Shown piece by piece: positions 8,648 through 18,280 of a DNA stretch of 64,000 nt. The DNA is from Xanthomonas vesicatoria ATCC 35937 (GTDB taxonomy: Bacteria > Pseudomonadota > Gammaproteobacteria > Xanthomonadales > Xanthomonadaceae), in assembly GCF_001908725.1 (NCBI RefSeq), contig NZ_CP018725.1, positions 2,914,001 through 2,978,000 of the forward strand, given 5' to 3'. Within the stretch, counting starts at the first letter, position 1. Each line of letters begins with the position of its first letter. The position numbers and the translations under genes are program-made. Under the pieces are notes generated by a model. It did no database searches. It was given only the letters and a program-made list of their open reading frames with translations, and had not been told where the DNA came from.

Positions 8648-9633
8648 TGCGCATCCTGGTGCCCGACGATTACCAGGGCGCGGTGCGCCACCTGCCCTGC
8701 CTGCAGCGACTGGTGGGTCACGATGTGCAGGTGCTCGGGGCATTGGCTACCGATCCCAACGAATGGGCCGAGCGCCTGGTGGAAGCCGATGCGCTGGTGC
8801 TGATCCGCGAGCGTACCCGCGTGGATGCGACCTTGTTGCGGCGCTTGCCGCGGCTCAAGTTGATCAGCCAGACCGGACGCGTCGGCACGCATGTGGATGT
8901 GGCGGCGTGCACCGAGTTCGGGGTGGCGGTGGCCGAGGGTGTTGGTTCGCCAGTGGCGCCGGCCGAGTTGACCTGGGCGCTGATCCTGTCGGCCAGCCGC
9001 CGCCTGACCGAGTATCAGCGCGCGCTGCATCAGGGCCGCTGGCAGGCGCTCGGTGATCCCGGCCTGGGCCGATCGCTGCATGGGCGCACGCTGGGGATCT
9101 GGAGTTATGGGCGCATCGGTCAACGCGTGGCCGGGTTCGGGCGCGCGTTCGGCATGCAGGTGCTGGTGTGGGGCGGCGACGCCTCGTGCGCGCAGGCTGC
9201 GCGCGATGGCTACGCGATTGCGGGCAGTCGCCAGGAGCTGTTCGAGCGCAGCGATGTGCTGTCGCTGCATCGCCGGCTCACTGCGCAGACGCGCCATCAG
9301 GTAACCGCGCAGGATCTGGGGCGCATGCGCCTGGATGCTTTGCTGGTCAACACCAGCCGCGCCGAACTACTCGCCCCTGGCGCCTTGCTGGCCGCGCTGG
9401 ATGCCGGCCGGCCCGGGCAAGCGGCGGTGGATGTGTTCGAACGCGAGCCGGTGCTGGACCCGCGCGACCCGTTGCTGCAGCACCCGCGCCTGCTGGCCAC
9501 ACCGCATCTGGGGTATGTGGAGCGCGACAGTTACGCGCTGTATTTCGAAGCCGCCTTCGACAATGTGCTCGCATTTGCTGCCGGCACGCCGCGCAATCTG
9601 GTCAATCCAGAAGTGCTGGCACTAACGCGCTAG
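8647..9633 (+). CDS. D-2-hydroxyacid dehydrogenase family protein
   Basis: A 328-residue NAD(P)-dependent oxidoreductase of the D-isomer 2-hydroxyacid dehydrogenase family, with the catalytic domain split around a Rossmann domain. The nucleotide-binding segment is GIWSYGRIGQRVAGFG (about residues 148-163). The catalytic Arg lies in LLVNTSRAELL, the Glu in VFEREPVLD and the acid-base His in ATPHLGYVE. Substrate cannot be told from sequence; relatives act on phosphoglycerate, glyoxylate or hydroxypyruvate. The one-base overlap with the DUF1820 gene makes the start secure and implies an operon. Confidence 0.88.
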   Translation: MRILVPDDYQGAVRHLPCLQRLVGHDVQVLGALATDPNEWAERLVEADALVLIRERTRVDATLLRRLPRLKLISQTGRVGTHVDVAACTEFGVAVAEGVGSPVAPAELTWALILSASRRLTEYQRALHQGRWQALGDPGLGRSLHGRTLGIWSYGRIGQRVAGFGRAFGMQVLVWGGDASCAQAARDGYAIAGSRQELFERSDVLSLHRRLTAQTRHQVTAQDLGRMRLDALLVNTSRAELLAPGALLAALDAGRPGQAAVDVFEREPVLDPRDPLLQHPRLLATPHLGYVERDSYALYFEAAFDNVLAFAAGTPRNLVNPEVLALTR

Positions 9634-10235
9634 CGCGTGTTGCGTGATGAATCGAACAGGCAGAGGCAAAGAGCCGTGCACGCGAACGGCACAGCGATGC
9701 GTACAGAAAGGGCATGGACGGAGTTTGCACACGCGCTGGAGCGGTGGAGGACTTCAATCGGCGTCCGAGACAGCCCCGCAGGCCGCAGGCAACCCATGCA
9801 ACTGGTCGATCTGTAAAGCGTGATGATTGCGCGGTCAATGCACGCCGAGTGAGTGATTGGACGACGCAAACGCGCTCCTGTTTACGCCCAAACATCTCGT
9901 GTAGCGTGCACAGACATTCCATGCGGAATGGCGATGATGCGTCCCACAAAGACGGCGTTCTGCTAGCGACGGGTGTTGTCACTCATTGACACGGTGACCG
10001 ACGTCCACGGTGACGGATATTCCTGGAGACAACGAATAACGCGTGTTCTGCACTGCACGCATTACGGCAGTCATCAAGCGACTCTGCGTCAAACACGATA
10101 ACCGCAGCATGCACTGCGCGCTGTGCAATACATACACAGCTTGGTGGGACACGCTGCACACACTAGCGCACACGCTGCGGATAACGCGCGTGCGATCCGC
10201 ATCCAGCTGATCGCACGCGCATCTCGTCGCGGGCC
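9634..10235. other. Intergenic region, no gene seen
   Basis: About 600 bases between convergent genes. The nine-base word CACGGTGAC occurs twice within 27 bases near 9990-10013. No convincing coding frame or terminator was found. Confidence 0.45.
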
Positions 10236-11795
10236 TTACTTGGTCGGTTCGGCTGGCGTCGATGTGTCTGTCGGTGCCGCCGGTTCGGCAGGTGTCTGCT
10301 GGTCCGCAGGTGCTGATGGCTTGGCCGGGTCAGCCGGGGTAGCTGGCTTGGTTTTCTCGCTTGGCGCCGCCGGCCTGGCCTTGTCGGTGCCCGCCGGGCG
10401 CGCTGCTGCCGGCTTCGGCTCGGTGGCCGCCTTGGTGGCTGCCCTCGCCTTCTGCGCGGCCTGGGCTTTTGCCTTGAGCGCGGCCTGCGCCTTGGCGGCC
10501 GAGCCGGGCTGCTTGAGTTCGGACAGCGCCGCAGCAATCGGGCCGTCGCCCGGCAACACATCGCCGGCGCTGTAGCCTTCTTCGCCCTCGTCGTCGCCAC
10601 GCAAATGGCCGGGCAAGGTGGCTTCGCTGTAGTCGGTCAGGCTGGCCGGCACATCGGCGTCGCCCGGCTGCGGTTCGGGGGTCAGGAGCACTTCCGGCAC
10701 GATGCCGCTGGCCTGGATCGACTTGCCGCTGGGCGTGTAATAGCGCGCGGTGGTGAGCTTGACCGAATCGCCGTTATCCAGCGGCAGCACGGTCTGCACC
10801 GAGCCCTTGCCGAAGGTGCGGCTGCCGATGATGCGCGCGCGCTGGTTGTCGCGCAGCGCGCCGGCCAACACTTCCGAGGCGCTGGCCGAGCCGGCGTCTA
10901 CCAGCACCACCACCGGTGCACCGCCGAGCAGGTCGCCCGGGGTGGCATCGAACTTGGCGTCGCTGATCGAGATGCGCCCGCGGGTGCTGACGATGTTGCC
11001 CTTGTCGAGCAGGTCGTCGGCCACCTGCACCGCCGAGGTCAGCAGGCCGCCCGGGTTGCTGCGCAGGTCCAGCACCAACCCGCGCAGTTTTCCGCCGGCC
11101 TGCAGCTGTTTGAGGTTCTTCTGGAAATCGGCACCGGTATCGGCCTGGAAGGTGCTGATGCGGATGTAGCCGTAGCCCGGCTCCAGCATCTTGCTGCGCA
11201 CGCTGGCCACGCGGATGGTCTGGCGTTGCAGGGTCACATCGAACGGCTTGGGCGCCTTGTCGCGCACGATGGTCAGGGTGACCTTGCTGCCGGATTCGCC
11301 GCGTAGCGGTTCCATCGCCTTGCTGGCATCGATCGGCTTGCCGTCGATGGCCACGATGACATCGCCTGCGCGAATGCCTGCGCGCGCCGCCGGCGTGTCG
11401 TCGATCGGCGCGATCACCTTGAGCGTGTTGTCCTGCTGCTGCAGCAGCTCCACGCCGATGCCGTCGTAGGCGCCGCTGGCCTGTTCGTCGAAGGCTTCGG
11501 CATCTTCCTTGTCGAAATAGGTGCTGTGCGGGTCCAGGTCCGAGAGCAGGCCGCGCACTGCCGCGTGCATCAGCTTCTTGTCTTCCACCGGGTCGACGTA
11601 GGCCTGCTTGACCGCGTTGTACACCGCCACGAAGCGGCGGATTTCGTCCAAGGGGACCTTGGAGACGGCGGCTTCATTGGCTTCCGGATCGTCCGCAGTG
11701 GCCTGGGCGGCGGCAGCGGGGCCAGCCTTTTGCGCCCAACCGGGCGACGCGAACAAGGCCAGCGACAGGGCAACGGACAGGACGGCTACGCGCAT
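10236..11795 (-). CDS. ctpA: Carboxyl-terminal processing protease (S41 family)
   Basis: A 519-residue periplasmic serine protease that trims C-termini of envelope proteins. A signal peptide (residues 1-21, ending PGWA|Q) is followed by the S41 N-terminal region (DLDPHSTYFDKED), a PDZ domain (about 112-185, with GIGVELL) and the catalytic domain. The Ser-Lys dyad is Ser305 in AGSASASEVL and Lys330 in FGKGSVQT, with Gln334 as the third conserved residue. The C-terminal 140 residues or so are low-complexity Ala/Pro/Lys/Thr repeats not needed for catalysis. The start MRVAVLSVALS is preferred over one 33 bases upstream because it begins the signal peptide. EnvC lies upstream on the same strand, a pairing I know from other proteobacteria. 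Confidence 0.93.
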   Translation of the reverse strand: MRVAVLSVALSLALFASPGWAQKAGPAAAAQATADDPEANEAAVSKVPLDEIRRFVAVYNAVKQAYVDPVEDKKLMHAAVRGLLSDLDPHSTYFDKEDAEAFDEQASGAYDGIGVELLQQQDNTLKVIAPIDDTPAARAGIRAGDVIVAIDGKPIDASKAMEPLRGESGSKVTLTIVRDKAPKPFDVTLQRQTIRVASVRSKMLEPGYGYIRISTFQADTGADFQKNLKQLQAGGKLRGLVLDLRSNPGGLLTSAVQVADDLLDKGNIVSTRGRISISDAKFDATPGDLLGGAPVVVLVDAGSASASEVLAGALRDNQRARIIGSRTFGKGSVQTVLPLDNGDSVKLTTARYYTPSGKSIQASGIVPEVLLTPEPQPGDADVPASLTDYSEATLPGHLRGDDEGEEGYSAGDVLPGDGPIAAALSELKQPGSAAKAQAALKAKAQAAQKARAATKAATEPKPAAARPAGTDKARPAAPSEKTKPATPADPAKPSAPADQQTPAEPAAPTDTSTPAEPTK

Positions 11796-12301
11796 GAAGC
11801 ACTCCGACAAAGAGATAAGACGCCCCACACGACGGAGCTGACCGGATTATGCGCGAAGCAGCGGTAAATCCGCGTTGAATTGCGCGCAGGGCGCAGGGGC
11901 AGTTCGGTGGCGGCCAGCTGGCAGGCCACACACGCACGGATGTGCGTCGCTCCGTTGCCGCGGGATAGCTGCCATTGGCCTGCGGCCAGCGTGCAGCGCA
12001 TGGGCGTCTGGCTGCACCGCTGGCCAGCGACCGAGGGCGGCGCCATGCACCGAGCCGGTCTGTCTCCGGACACCGCGGCACTGCAAGATCTCGCGGGATT
12101 GGCCGGCAATGCCGCAGCGGCACAACGCATCACATCAGCGCAATACCGCCGCAACGCGCTGGCGAGCAGTGCCCAGCCGATGCGATGACCCCGGCACTCG
12201 GCCAGAACGCATCGATGCCGATCAACGACGACGGCAACCATCTGCAGCACGTCCGCCCCGTACGATGCGCGGCGTCCGCACGAGCGCACCACCCACCGCA
12301 G
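11796..12301. other. Intergenic region between envC and ctpA, no gene seen
   Basis: About 505 bases separate two same-strand genes. Frames on both strands are short or shadow the neighbours. A ctpA promoter probably lies here, but no boxes can be assigned with confidence. Confidence 0.4.
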
Positions 12302-13600
12302 TTAGCGCCGCTGCAACCAGCTCGATGGGTCGACCGGCTGCCCATTGCGTCGCAATTCGAAGTACAGCGCCGGCACGCCCTGCCCGCCGGAACTGCCGAC
12401 CTTGGCCACCGCCTCGCCGCGCTTGATCGATGCACCGGCATCGCGCAACAACGTGTCGTTGTGCGCGTACAGACTCATGTAGCCATTGCCGTGGTCCACG
12501 ATCAGGATCATGCCGTAGCCGGTCATCCAGTCGGAAAACACCACCGTGCCGTCTGCCACTGCGGTGACGGTGCTGCCCTTGGGCGCGCCGATCAGCACGC
12601 CCTTGCTGGTATGGCCATCGGGCAAGGTGGCGTTGAAGCGCGCCAGCAGATTGCCCGATACCGGCCAGCTGAGCCCACCGACCTTGGGCGCCGGTGCGCT
12701 GGCGACGACCTTGGGTGGTGTCTTGCCGGGACGCTCGGGGCGATCGGTCTTGCCGCGTTTGGCCTGCGCGGCGGCTTCGGCGGCAGCACGTTTGGCGGCA
12801 GCGCGACGTTCGGCTTCGGCCTTGGCCGCGGCCGCGCGCAGATTGGCGAGCAGTTGCTCCAGCGACTTGGCATCCTGGCCCAACGCCTTTTCGCGTTCGG
12901 CACGTTGCTTATAGCGATCGTCCAGTTGCGCGACGGTGGCCGCCTGCTGCGAACGGTCCTTCTGCAAGGTGGCGGCCTGCGCCTTTTGCTGCGCGCGTGC
13001 GGCATCCAGTGCCTGGCGCCGGGTGGCGATGTCCTGTTCCACTTTTGCCAGTGCATCCAGCTGCGTGGTCAGCGCGTGGATGCGCTGCGCGCGCGCGTTC
13101 TGCACGTAGCGGTGATCGGCGAGCATGCGGTTGGCATCGCCCACCGTGTCCTGCGACAGCAACACCTTCAACGGTGCGTTGCGGCCCACCTGGTCGGCGG
13201 CGCGCAACAAAGCGGCCAGCTGCGCGCGCTGATTCTGCAGGCCACGCTGCAATTGCGCGCGGTCCTGCTGCAGCGTGGACAGATGCTGTTCCTGCGCGCG
13301 CATCGCCGCTTCGGTTTCGCTCAGGGCACGCGCGGTCTTGGCGACTTTTTCGTCGGCCTGGCGCAGTTGCTGGGCCGCGGTGCCGCGCTTGCCTTCCAGC
13401 TCGCGCCGGTCGGCACTGATGGTCTTGAGTTCATCGCGCAGCTGCTGCAGCTTGCGCTCGGTCTCGCGCTGGTTCTGCGCGCCCGCGCCGGCGCTGCCGA
13501 GCAGCAGGCAGGCCAGCACGCTTGCGGCCAGCCACCTGCGCCCAACGCCGGTGGCGGAGACGAGCGGCGGACGCGGCAGCAGTACGGGCGAAGGGGGCAA
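12302..13600 (-). CDS. envC: Murein hydrolase activator EnvC
   Basis: About 432 residues: a signal peptide (RRWLAASVLACLLLGSAGAGA), a long periplasmic coiled coil rich in Gln, Arg and Ala (about residues 40-270), a basic linker, and a C-terminal LytM (M23) domain from VSGNLLARFN. EnvC activates the septal amidases AmiA/AmiB during cell separation. The LytM site is degenerate: the HxxxD motif reads HTSKGV and the final HxH reads YFELR, so it should not bind zinc, as in known EnvC. No in-frame ATG fits. I propose the TTG at 13600, with GGA six bases upstream, because the only longer ATG (13699) overlaps the divergent gene's start. Start confidence is low; identity is high. Confidence 0.85.
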   Translation of the reverse strand: MPPSPVLLPRPPLVSATGVGRRWLAASVLACLLLGSAGAGAQNQRETERKLQQLRDELKTISADRRELEGKRGTAAQQLRQADEKVAKTARALSETEAAMRAQEQHLSTLQQDRAQLQRGLQNQRAQLAALLRAADQVGRNAPLKVLLSQDTVGDANRMLADHRYVQNARAQRIHALTTQLDALAKVEQDIATRRQALDAARAQQKAQAATLQKDRSQQAATVAQLDDRYKQRAEREKALGQDAKSLEQLLANLRAAAAKAEAERRAAAKRAAAEAAAQAKRGKTDRPERPGKTPPKVVASAPAPKVGGLSWPVSGNLLARFNATLPDGHTSKGVLIGAPKGSTVTAVADGTVVFSDWMTGYGMILIVDHGNGYMSLYAHNDTLLRDAGASIKRGEAVAKVGSSGGQGVPALYFELRRNGQPVDPSSWLQRR

Positions 13601-13697
13601 CGAAAGTTCCAGTGACTTCAGGCAGGTGCGCGATTGTAGCCAAGCATGGTGTGATCGCTGCCACGCCCAAGACAGCCGCCACCGCGCGAGGTTCAGC

Positions 13698-14354
13698 ATG
13701 AAGCCCCAGCATCTTCTCCTGGCATTGTCCCTGGTCTGCACAAGCGCCTGGGCCGACGAGGACATCAGCAAGGTCAACGGCCGCATCAGCGCCGAGCCCG
13801 GCAAGGCCTATGGCGGCCTGGAAACGGTCAATGGCTCCATCGAAATCGGCGCCGGTGCGCAGACCAAAGATGTGGAAACCGTCAATGGCGGCATCCGCAT
13901 CGGGGAAAATGCGCGCACCGGTGGTGTGGAAACGGTCAACGGCTCGATTACGCTGGGCCAGAAAGTCATCGTCTCCGGTGGGCTGGAAACGGTCAACGGC
14001 AGCATCCTCACCGAGCGCGGCAGCCAGGTCAGCGGCGGCGTGGAAACGGTCAACGGCAGCATCGGCCTGATCGAAACCGACCTCGGCAAGGACATCGAGA
14101 CGGTCAATGGCGACATCACCGTCGGGGTGGGTTCGCACGTGCATGGCGGCATCAAGGTGACCAAGCCGAACTTCAGCTTCTCCTTCAAGCCCTCGCGTAA
14201 ACCGCGCGTGGTGATCGGTCCCAAGGCTGTGGTTGATGGGCCGCTCCACTTCGAGCGCGAGGTGGATCTGTATGTGCATCGCACCGCCAAGGTTGGCGCG
14301 GTCACCGGTGCCACCGCCCGCAGCTTCGATTCGGATGTGGCGCCCAAGGACTGA
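13698..14354 (+). CDS. Secreted ETVNG-repeat protein, probable beta-solenoid
   Basis: A 218-residue protein with a signal peptide (MKPQHLLLALSLVCTSAWA|D) followed by at least six copies of ETVNG[SGD]I, starting at residues 42, 60, 78, 97, 116 and 134, plus a weaker first copy (KVNGRI at 25). The 18-19 residue spacing with alternating small and hydrophobic residues suggests a right-handed beta-helix. A C-terminal region (about 155-218) contains a basic FSFKPSRKPRVV segment and a second set of solenoid-like turns. I do not recognise a named family, although proteins of this kind occur in xanthomonads. It is divergent from envC with almost abutting starts, so shared regulation is possible. Function is unknown, probably periplasmic or envelope-associated. 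Confidence 0.8.
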   Translation: MKPQHLLLALSLVCTSAWADEDISKVNGRISAEPGKAYGGLETVNGSIEIGAGAQTKDVETVNGGIRIGENARTGGVETVNGSITLGQKVIVSGGLETVNGSILTERGSQVSGGVETVNGSIGLIETDLGKDIETVNGDITVGVGSHVHGGIKVTKPNFSFSFKPSRKPRVVIGPKAVVDGPLHFEREVDLYVHRTAKVGAVTGATARSFDSDVAPKD

Positions 14355-14409
14355 CGCGCTCACCACGCGCACGTTCTAAGATCGGAACTCCGTCGCACGA
14401 GGAGTTCCG

Positions 14410-16239
14410 ATGCCCCGCAAGATCCTGTTGTGCCTGGCCGCGACCCTGGCCCTGGCCGGTTGCAAGCGCGAAGCGGCCGACACGCCGTCCGCACCGGCCG
14501 TGCAAACGCCGGCCGATGCCGCGCCCAGCGCACCGGTCAGCCGGCACGCATTCTCGCCGGAGCTGACCACCGGCGATTTCGCCGAGCTCGTCAAGACGCT
14601 GGCCTCGGACGAGTTCGAAGGACGCGGCCCGGGCACGCCTGGCGAAGAAAAGACGGTGACCTATATTCGCGACCAGATGCAGCGCATCGGCTTGCAGCCG
14701 GGGAACGGAGACAGCTGGTTCCAGGATGTACCGATGGTGGAAACCACTGCCGATGCGGCCACCGCGCCCAGCCTGCGCAGCGGCGAGCAGACCCGCACCC
14801 TCGCCTTCGGCACCGACATCGTGGTGGGCACGCGCACCGGCCAGCCCGAGGTCAAGCTGGACAACAGCGAGCTGGTCTTCGTCGGCTACGGCGTGGATGC
14901 GCCCGAGCAGCAATGGAACGATTACGCCGGCCAGGACTGGAAAGGCAAGACGGTGGTGATGCTCGTCAACGACCCCGGCTTCCATACCAATGATGCCAAG
15001 CTGTTCGACGGCAAGCGCATGACCTATTACGGGCGTTGGACCTACAAATTCGAAGAGGCCGCGCGCAAGGGCGCAGCGGCGGCATTGATCGTGCACGACA
15101 CGCCAGGTGCCAGCTATGGCTGGGACGTGGTCAAAAACTCCTGGGCAGGCCCGCAATACGATCTGCCGGCCAAGGACGATCCGGACCCGCGCCTGCCGGT
15201 GCAGGGCTGGATCAGCGCCGATACCGCCAAGCAACTGTTTGCCAACGCCGGGCTGGACCTGGCGCAGGCCTACAAGGACGCCAGCAAGCGCGGCTTCAAG
15301 CCGGTGCCGTTGAAGGCCAGTTGGTCGGTGGACCTGAAGAGCAGCATTGCCGAAAAGACCTCGCGCAACGTGGTCGGCGTGCTCCCCGGCAGCAGCCACG
15401 CCGACGAGGCGGTGCTGTACATGGCGCATTGGGATCACCTGGGCAAGCATCCGGGCGAGAGTGGCGACAACATCTACAACGGCGCGGTGGATAACGCCAC
15501 CGGCGTGGCTGGCATCCTGGAAATTGCCGACGCCTTTGCGCACCAAGATCCCAAGCCGGCGCGTTCGGTGGTGTTTGTGGCAGTGACGCTTGAAGAATCC
15601 GGCTTGCTCGGCTCCAAGTACTACGTCGCCAACCCGAGCTTCCCGTTGGACAAGATCGCCGCGGTGATCAATCTGGATGCGATGTCGGTGGCCGGGCGCG
15701 CACGCGATGTCACCGTGGTCGGCATGGGCAGTTCGGAGCTGGAAGACATCCTCAAGCCGATCGCCGCGATGCAGGGCCGCACGCTACACGCCGAGGCCAC
15801 GCCGGAAAGCGGCTCGTACTTTCGCTCGGACCACTTCAACTTCGCCAAGGCCGGCGTGCCGGCGCTGTATGCCGATGGGGGCGAAGACCTGCGCGAGGGC
15901 GGCACTGCCGCCGGACGTGCGGCAGCCGAGGATTACGGGCGCAATCGCTATCACGCGCCTGGCGACGAATACGACGCAGCCACCTGGAAGCTCGACGGCA
16001 CCATCGAAGACTTGCAAGCCTTGTACGGCGTCGGCAAGGAAGTGGCCACTGGCGACCGTTGGCCCAATTGGTACCCGGGCAATCCGTTCAAGGCCGCACG
16101 CGACCGCATGCTGGCTGGCAAGCCGGGGGCCAGCGCTGCAGCAGCGCAGCCTGCTGCTGCAGGCAATACCGATTCGAACAAGGTCAAGCCCGACAACGCC
16201 AATAAGGCCGATGCAACGAACGCCGCACCTGTGCGGTGA
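14410..16239 (+). CDS. M28 family zinc aminopeptidase, lipoprotein
   Basis: A 609-residue exported peptidase. The N-terminus MPRKILLCLAATLALAGC has a lipobox, so it is probably lipid-anchored at Cys18. A protease-associated insert (about residues 140-290) interrupts the M28 fold. Metal ligands are seen in MAHWDHLG (His), GAVDNATG (bridging Asp), LEESGLLG (Glu pair), INLDAMS (Asp) and YFRSDHFNF (His), giving a complete two-zinc centre. The tail after about residue 560 is low-complexity Ala/Asn/Lys. The family removes N-terminal residues from peptides; here it likely scavenges peptides in the periplasm. The start has GAGGAG ribosome-site bases just upstream. It ends in a strong terminator-like hairpin. 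Confidence 0.92.
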   Translation: MPRKILLCLAATLALAGCKREAADTPSAPAVQTPADAAPSAPVSRHAFSPELTTGDFAELVKTLASDEFEGRGPGTPGEEKTVTYIRDQMQRIGLQPGNGDSWFQDVPMVETTADAATAPSLRSGEQTRTLAFGTDIVVGTRTGQPEVKLDNSELVFVGYGVDAPEQQWNDYAGQDWKGKTVVMLVNDPGFHTNDAKLFDGKRMTYYGRWTYKFEEAARKGAAAALIVHDTPGASYGWDVVKNSWAGPQYDLPAKDDPDPRLPVQGWISADTAKQLFANAGLDLAQAYKDASKRGFKPVPLKASWSVDLKSSIAEKTSRNVVGVLPGSSHADEAVLYMAHWDHLGKHPGESGDNIYNGAVDNATGVAGILEIADAFAHQDPKPARSVVFVAVTLEESGLLGSKYYVANPSFPLDKIAAVINLDAMSVAGRARDVTVVGMGSSELEDILKPIAAMQGRTLHAEATPESGSYFRSDHFNFAKAGVPALYADGGEDLREGGTAAGRAAAEDYGRNRYHAPGDEYDAATWKLDGTIEDLQALYGVGKEVATGDRWPNWYPGNPFKAARDRMLAGKPGASAAAAQPAAAGNTDSNKVKPDNANKADATNAAPVR

Positions 16240-16324
16240 GACGTGCAAGTGGCTCGTCGTCGTGCGATGAGGAGCGCTGCATGCGCCGGTGTGCACGCAA
16301 TGGCAGCTGAGGCGGGTTGCCGAC

Positions 16325-16357
16325 ACGACAGGGCCTCCGATCCGGAGGCCCTGTCGT
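16325..16357 (+). terminator. Hairpin terminator after the M28 peptidase gene
   Basis: A 15-pair perfect stem (ACGACAGGGCCTCCG, loop ATC, then its complement) followed by a moderately T-rich stretch. It lies about 90 bases beyond the peptidase stop. Confidence 0.75.
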
Positions 16358-16491
16358 CATTCTTGCTTAGTGGATCGCGCTAGAGCGCCGGCTGCTAGAC
16401 GCCCTAGCGCCGCCAGAAGTCGCATCAATTAATCGCGACGGTGGGTCACTGCGCGTCTCAACCAGCCCGCCGCACGCCAATTGAAGCGCGC

Positions 16492-16935
16492 TCAATCGTT
16501 GTCGACGCTAACCACATGCCCATCGTCCGGGTCCACGTGCAGCTCAACCTTCTGTCCGTTGCGCTTTGCATCGGCCTTCCACAGGCCATCTTTGAACTTG
16601 AGATCGTGCACGTCTGCGTAGCCGCCGGTGGACAGCGCCGCACGGACGTCGGCTTCGCTCATCCGCGACGTTGTCTGGTCGCCATACACGCGGCCGGTGA
16701 CCGGGTCGATGTGGACATCCACATCCTTGCCATCGCCGCTACGGGCATCGGCGGTCCATACGCCGTGCTCGAACTTGACGTCGTGCACCTTGGTGTAGCC
16801 CTTGGCAGTCAACATACTGGTCACCTCGTTGGAGGTGAGTGCCTTGGCGGGCTTGCCGGCTTCCTGCGCAACTGCGCCATGCGAAACAAACGTCAGCGCG
16901 CCAATCAGCGCGGTGGTCATCATGCGATGTGACAT
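16492..16935 (-). CDS. Exported protein with two PepSY-like repeats
   Basis: A 147-residue protein with a signal peptide (MSHRMMTTALIGALTFVSHG, then AVA|QEAG). Two similar units follow: residues about 33-80 (NEVTSMLTAKGYTKVHDVKF, ending DVDVHIDPVTGRVY) and about 85-147 (EADVRAALSTGGYADVHDLK, ending VELHVDPDDGHVVSV). Both have the helix, strand, 'G-W-A-D' and final 'V-x-H-x-D' order of PepSY/YpeB-type domains, thought to bind or inhibit proteases. It is likely periplasmic. The start is supported by CAGGAG eight bases upstream. It stands alone, convergent with the M28 peptidase. Confidence 0.82.
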   Translation of the reverse strand: MSHRMMTTALIGALTFVSHGAVAQEAGKPAKALTSNEVTSMLTAKGYTKVHDVKFEHGVWTADARSGDGKDVDVHIDPVTGRVYGDQTTSRMSEADVRAALSTGGYADVHDLKFKDGLWKADAKRNGQKVELHVDPDDGHVVSVDND

Positions 16936-17136
16936 GGGTAGGCTCCTGCTGTGAAGTGAAACCATGCTGGCCGCTGCGGGATCGTGGCCGGGTGAAAACC
17001 TCGACCATTCAGTCCGCGGGATTCAGTTAACTGAAAGACGGCGCTTGGTCTTCATCGCTTCTGCACTCTGGATTTACATTTTGTCGGGGTGACGGTATGC
17101 CCTCGTCATATTGAAACTATCGACCACGCAGCCAAT

Positions 17137-17160
17137 AAAAAAGCCGCCTTGCGGCGGCTT
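17137..17160 (-). terminator. Rho-independent terminator of the first GH5 gene
   Basis: On the minus strand AAGCCGCC, loop GCAA, GGCGGCTT is followed by a run of T (AAAAAA on the plus strand). It is placed just past the stop codon of the cellulase gene. Confidence 0.88.
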
Positions 17161-17167
17161 CTCGCAT

Positions 17168-18280
17168 TCAGCGCTTGGTGCGCGCTGCAGATGCGGGTAC
17201 CGGGGCACGTGTCGCAGCGGTCGTTGGTGCACGGGTTGCGCGTGCAGCCTGCGGCGAGAGGATGGTCATCTGCGGTTTGTCGGTGCCGTCCTTGTTCGGA
17301 TGCACGTTGTAGGCATAAGACAGATTCCACCACGAACCTGCCGCCCACCATGTCCAACCCAGCCACACGTCCGCATTATTTTCCATATAACCAAGCATGC
17401 CTTGCAGTGCGTCGTTGCAAACCTGGTTATTGGCGGTACCGAATTCGGCCAGAAAGCCCCGTTTGCGATTGGTACGCAGCCACTCGGTGAAATTGCGCAA
17501 GCGTTCCGCGCCGATGGTGGGACTGACGCAGACGCTGCTGGTGCCGCTGGAATCGGCGTCCAGATATTGATGCACCTCGAACGCGTAGCGGTTGAGCGGG
17601 TCGTTGATGGACGTCAGCGCAGTGGCGTTGGAGTAGCCATCACTAGTGGGCGAATACCAGCTGTGTGCACCGGTCCACAAGGCCCCCGGTACCAGGATCA
17701 GATTGTTGGCACCGGTCCTGCGAATCGCATCGATCGCCGCCTGCGCGGCACCGGCCCATTCGCTGGACGAGATATTGTTGGGCTCGTTCATCAGCCCGAA
17801 GATCACGGCGTTATCCCCATTGAATGCCAGGGCAAGACGACGCCACAGATCGCTAAAGGTGGCCACCGGGACCTCCGGTCCGCCAATCTTGTAACCGTAG
17901 TATTTCGCGTAGTTATGGATGTCGATCACCAGATACATGCCCGACGCCTTGGCACGCGCCACTGCCTGTTGCACCAGCGCCAGTTGCGCCGGATCCAGCT
18001 CGCCGCGCGCGCTGGGCTGCAGACGTTCCCACAAAATGGGCAGGCGGATCGTATTCATTCCCACGCCGGCGAAATAGGTGTAATCGCTGGCCGACGCATA
18101 CATATAGTCTTTGTTGAGCACACCGGGCTTTTTCGCGGATGCGAATTCGGCGCCGGACAAATTGACGCCGGCATATGTCAGCGCACGTGTCTGCGCGTGT
18201 GCGGACGACAATCCGGCCAACACCATGAAACACAGGGCGCACACGGCAAGGCGGTGTAGTGAAAAGGAAGGACGTGACAT
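17168..18280 (-). CDS. Secreted GH5 cellulase (endo-beta-1,4-glucanase), copy 1
   Basis: A 370-residue secreted glycoside hydrolase family 5 enzyme that cuts internal bonds of cellulose-type glucans. A signal peptide ends near residue 29 (SSAHA|QT). The catalytic acid-base is Glu166 in FGLMNEP and the nucleophile Glu279 in GFLAEFGT. Other family landmarks are IHNYAKYYG, EVHQYLD and WLGWTWWAAG. The C-terminal 25 residues are a low-complexity Ala/Thr/Pro/Arg tail absent from the other two copies. The start is supported by AGGAG seven bases upstream. It is the last of three tandem paralogs and has its own terminator, so it is probably an independent unit. The likely role is degradation of plant cell wall or exported glucan. 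Confidence 0.93.
   Translation of the reverse strand: MSRPSFSLHRLAVCALCFMVLAGLSSAHAQTRALTYAGVNLSGAEFASAKKPGVLNKDYMYASASDYTYFAGVGMNTIRLPILWERLQPSARGELDPAQLALVQQAVARAKASGMYLVIDIHNYAKYYGYKIGGPEVPVATFSDLWRRLALAFNGDNAVIFGLMNEPNNISSSEWAGAAQAAIDAIRRTGANNLILVPGALWTGAHSWYSPTSDGYSNATALTSINDPLNRYAFEVHQYLDADSSGTSSVCVSPTIGAERLRNFTEWLRTNRKRGFLAEFGTANNQVCNDALQGMLGYMENNADVWLGWTWWAAGSWWNLSYAYNVHPNKDGTDKPQMTILSPQAARATRAPTTAATRAPVPASAARTKR

Noticed and set aside
11975..13615. Plus-strand open frame of 546 codons
   Set aside because: Antisense to envC, whose coiled coil and LytM domain are clear.
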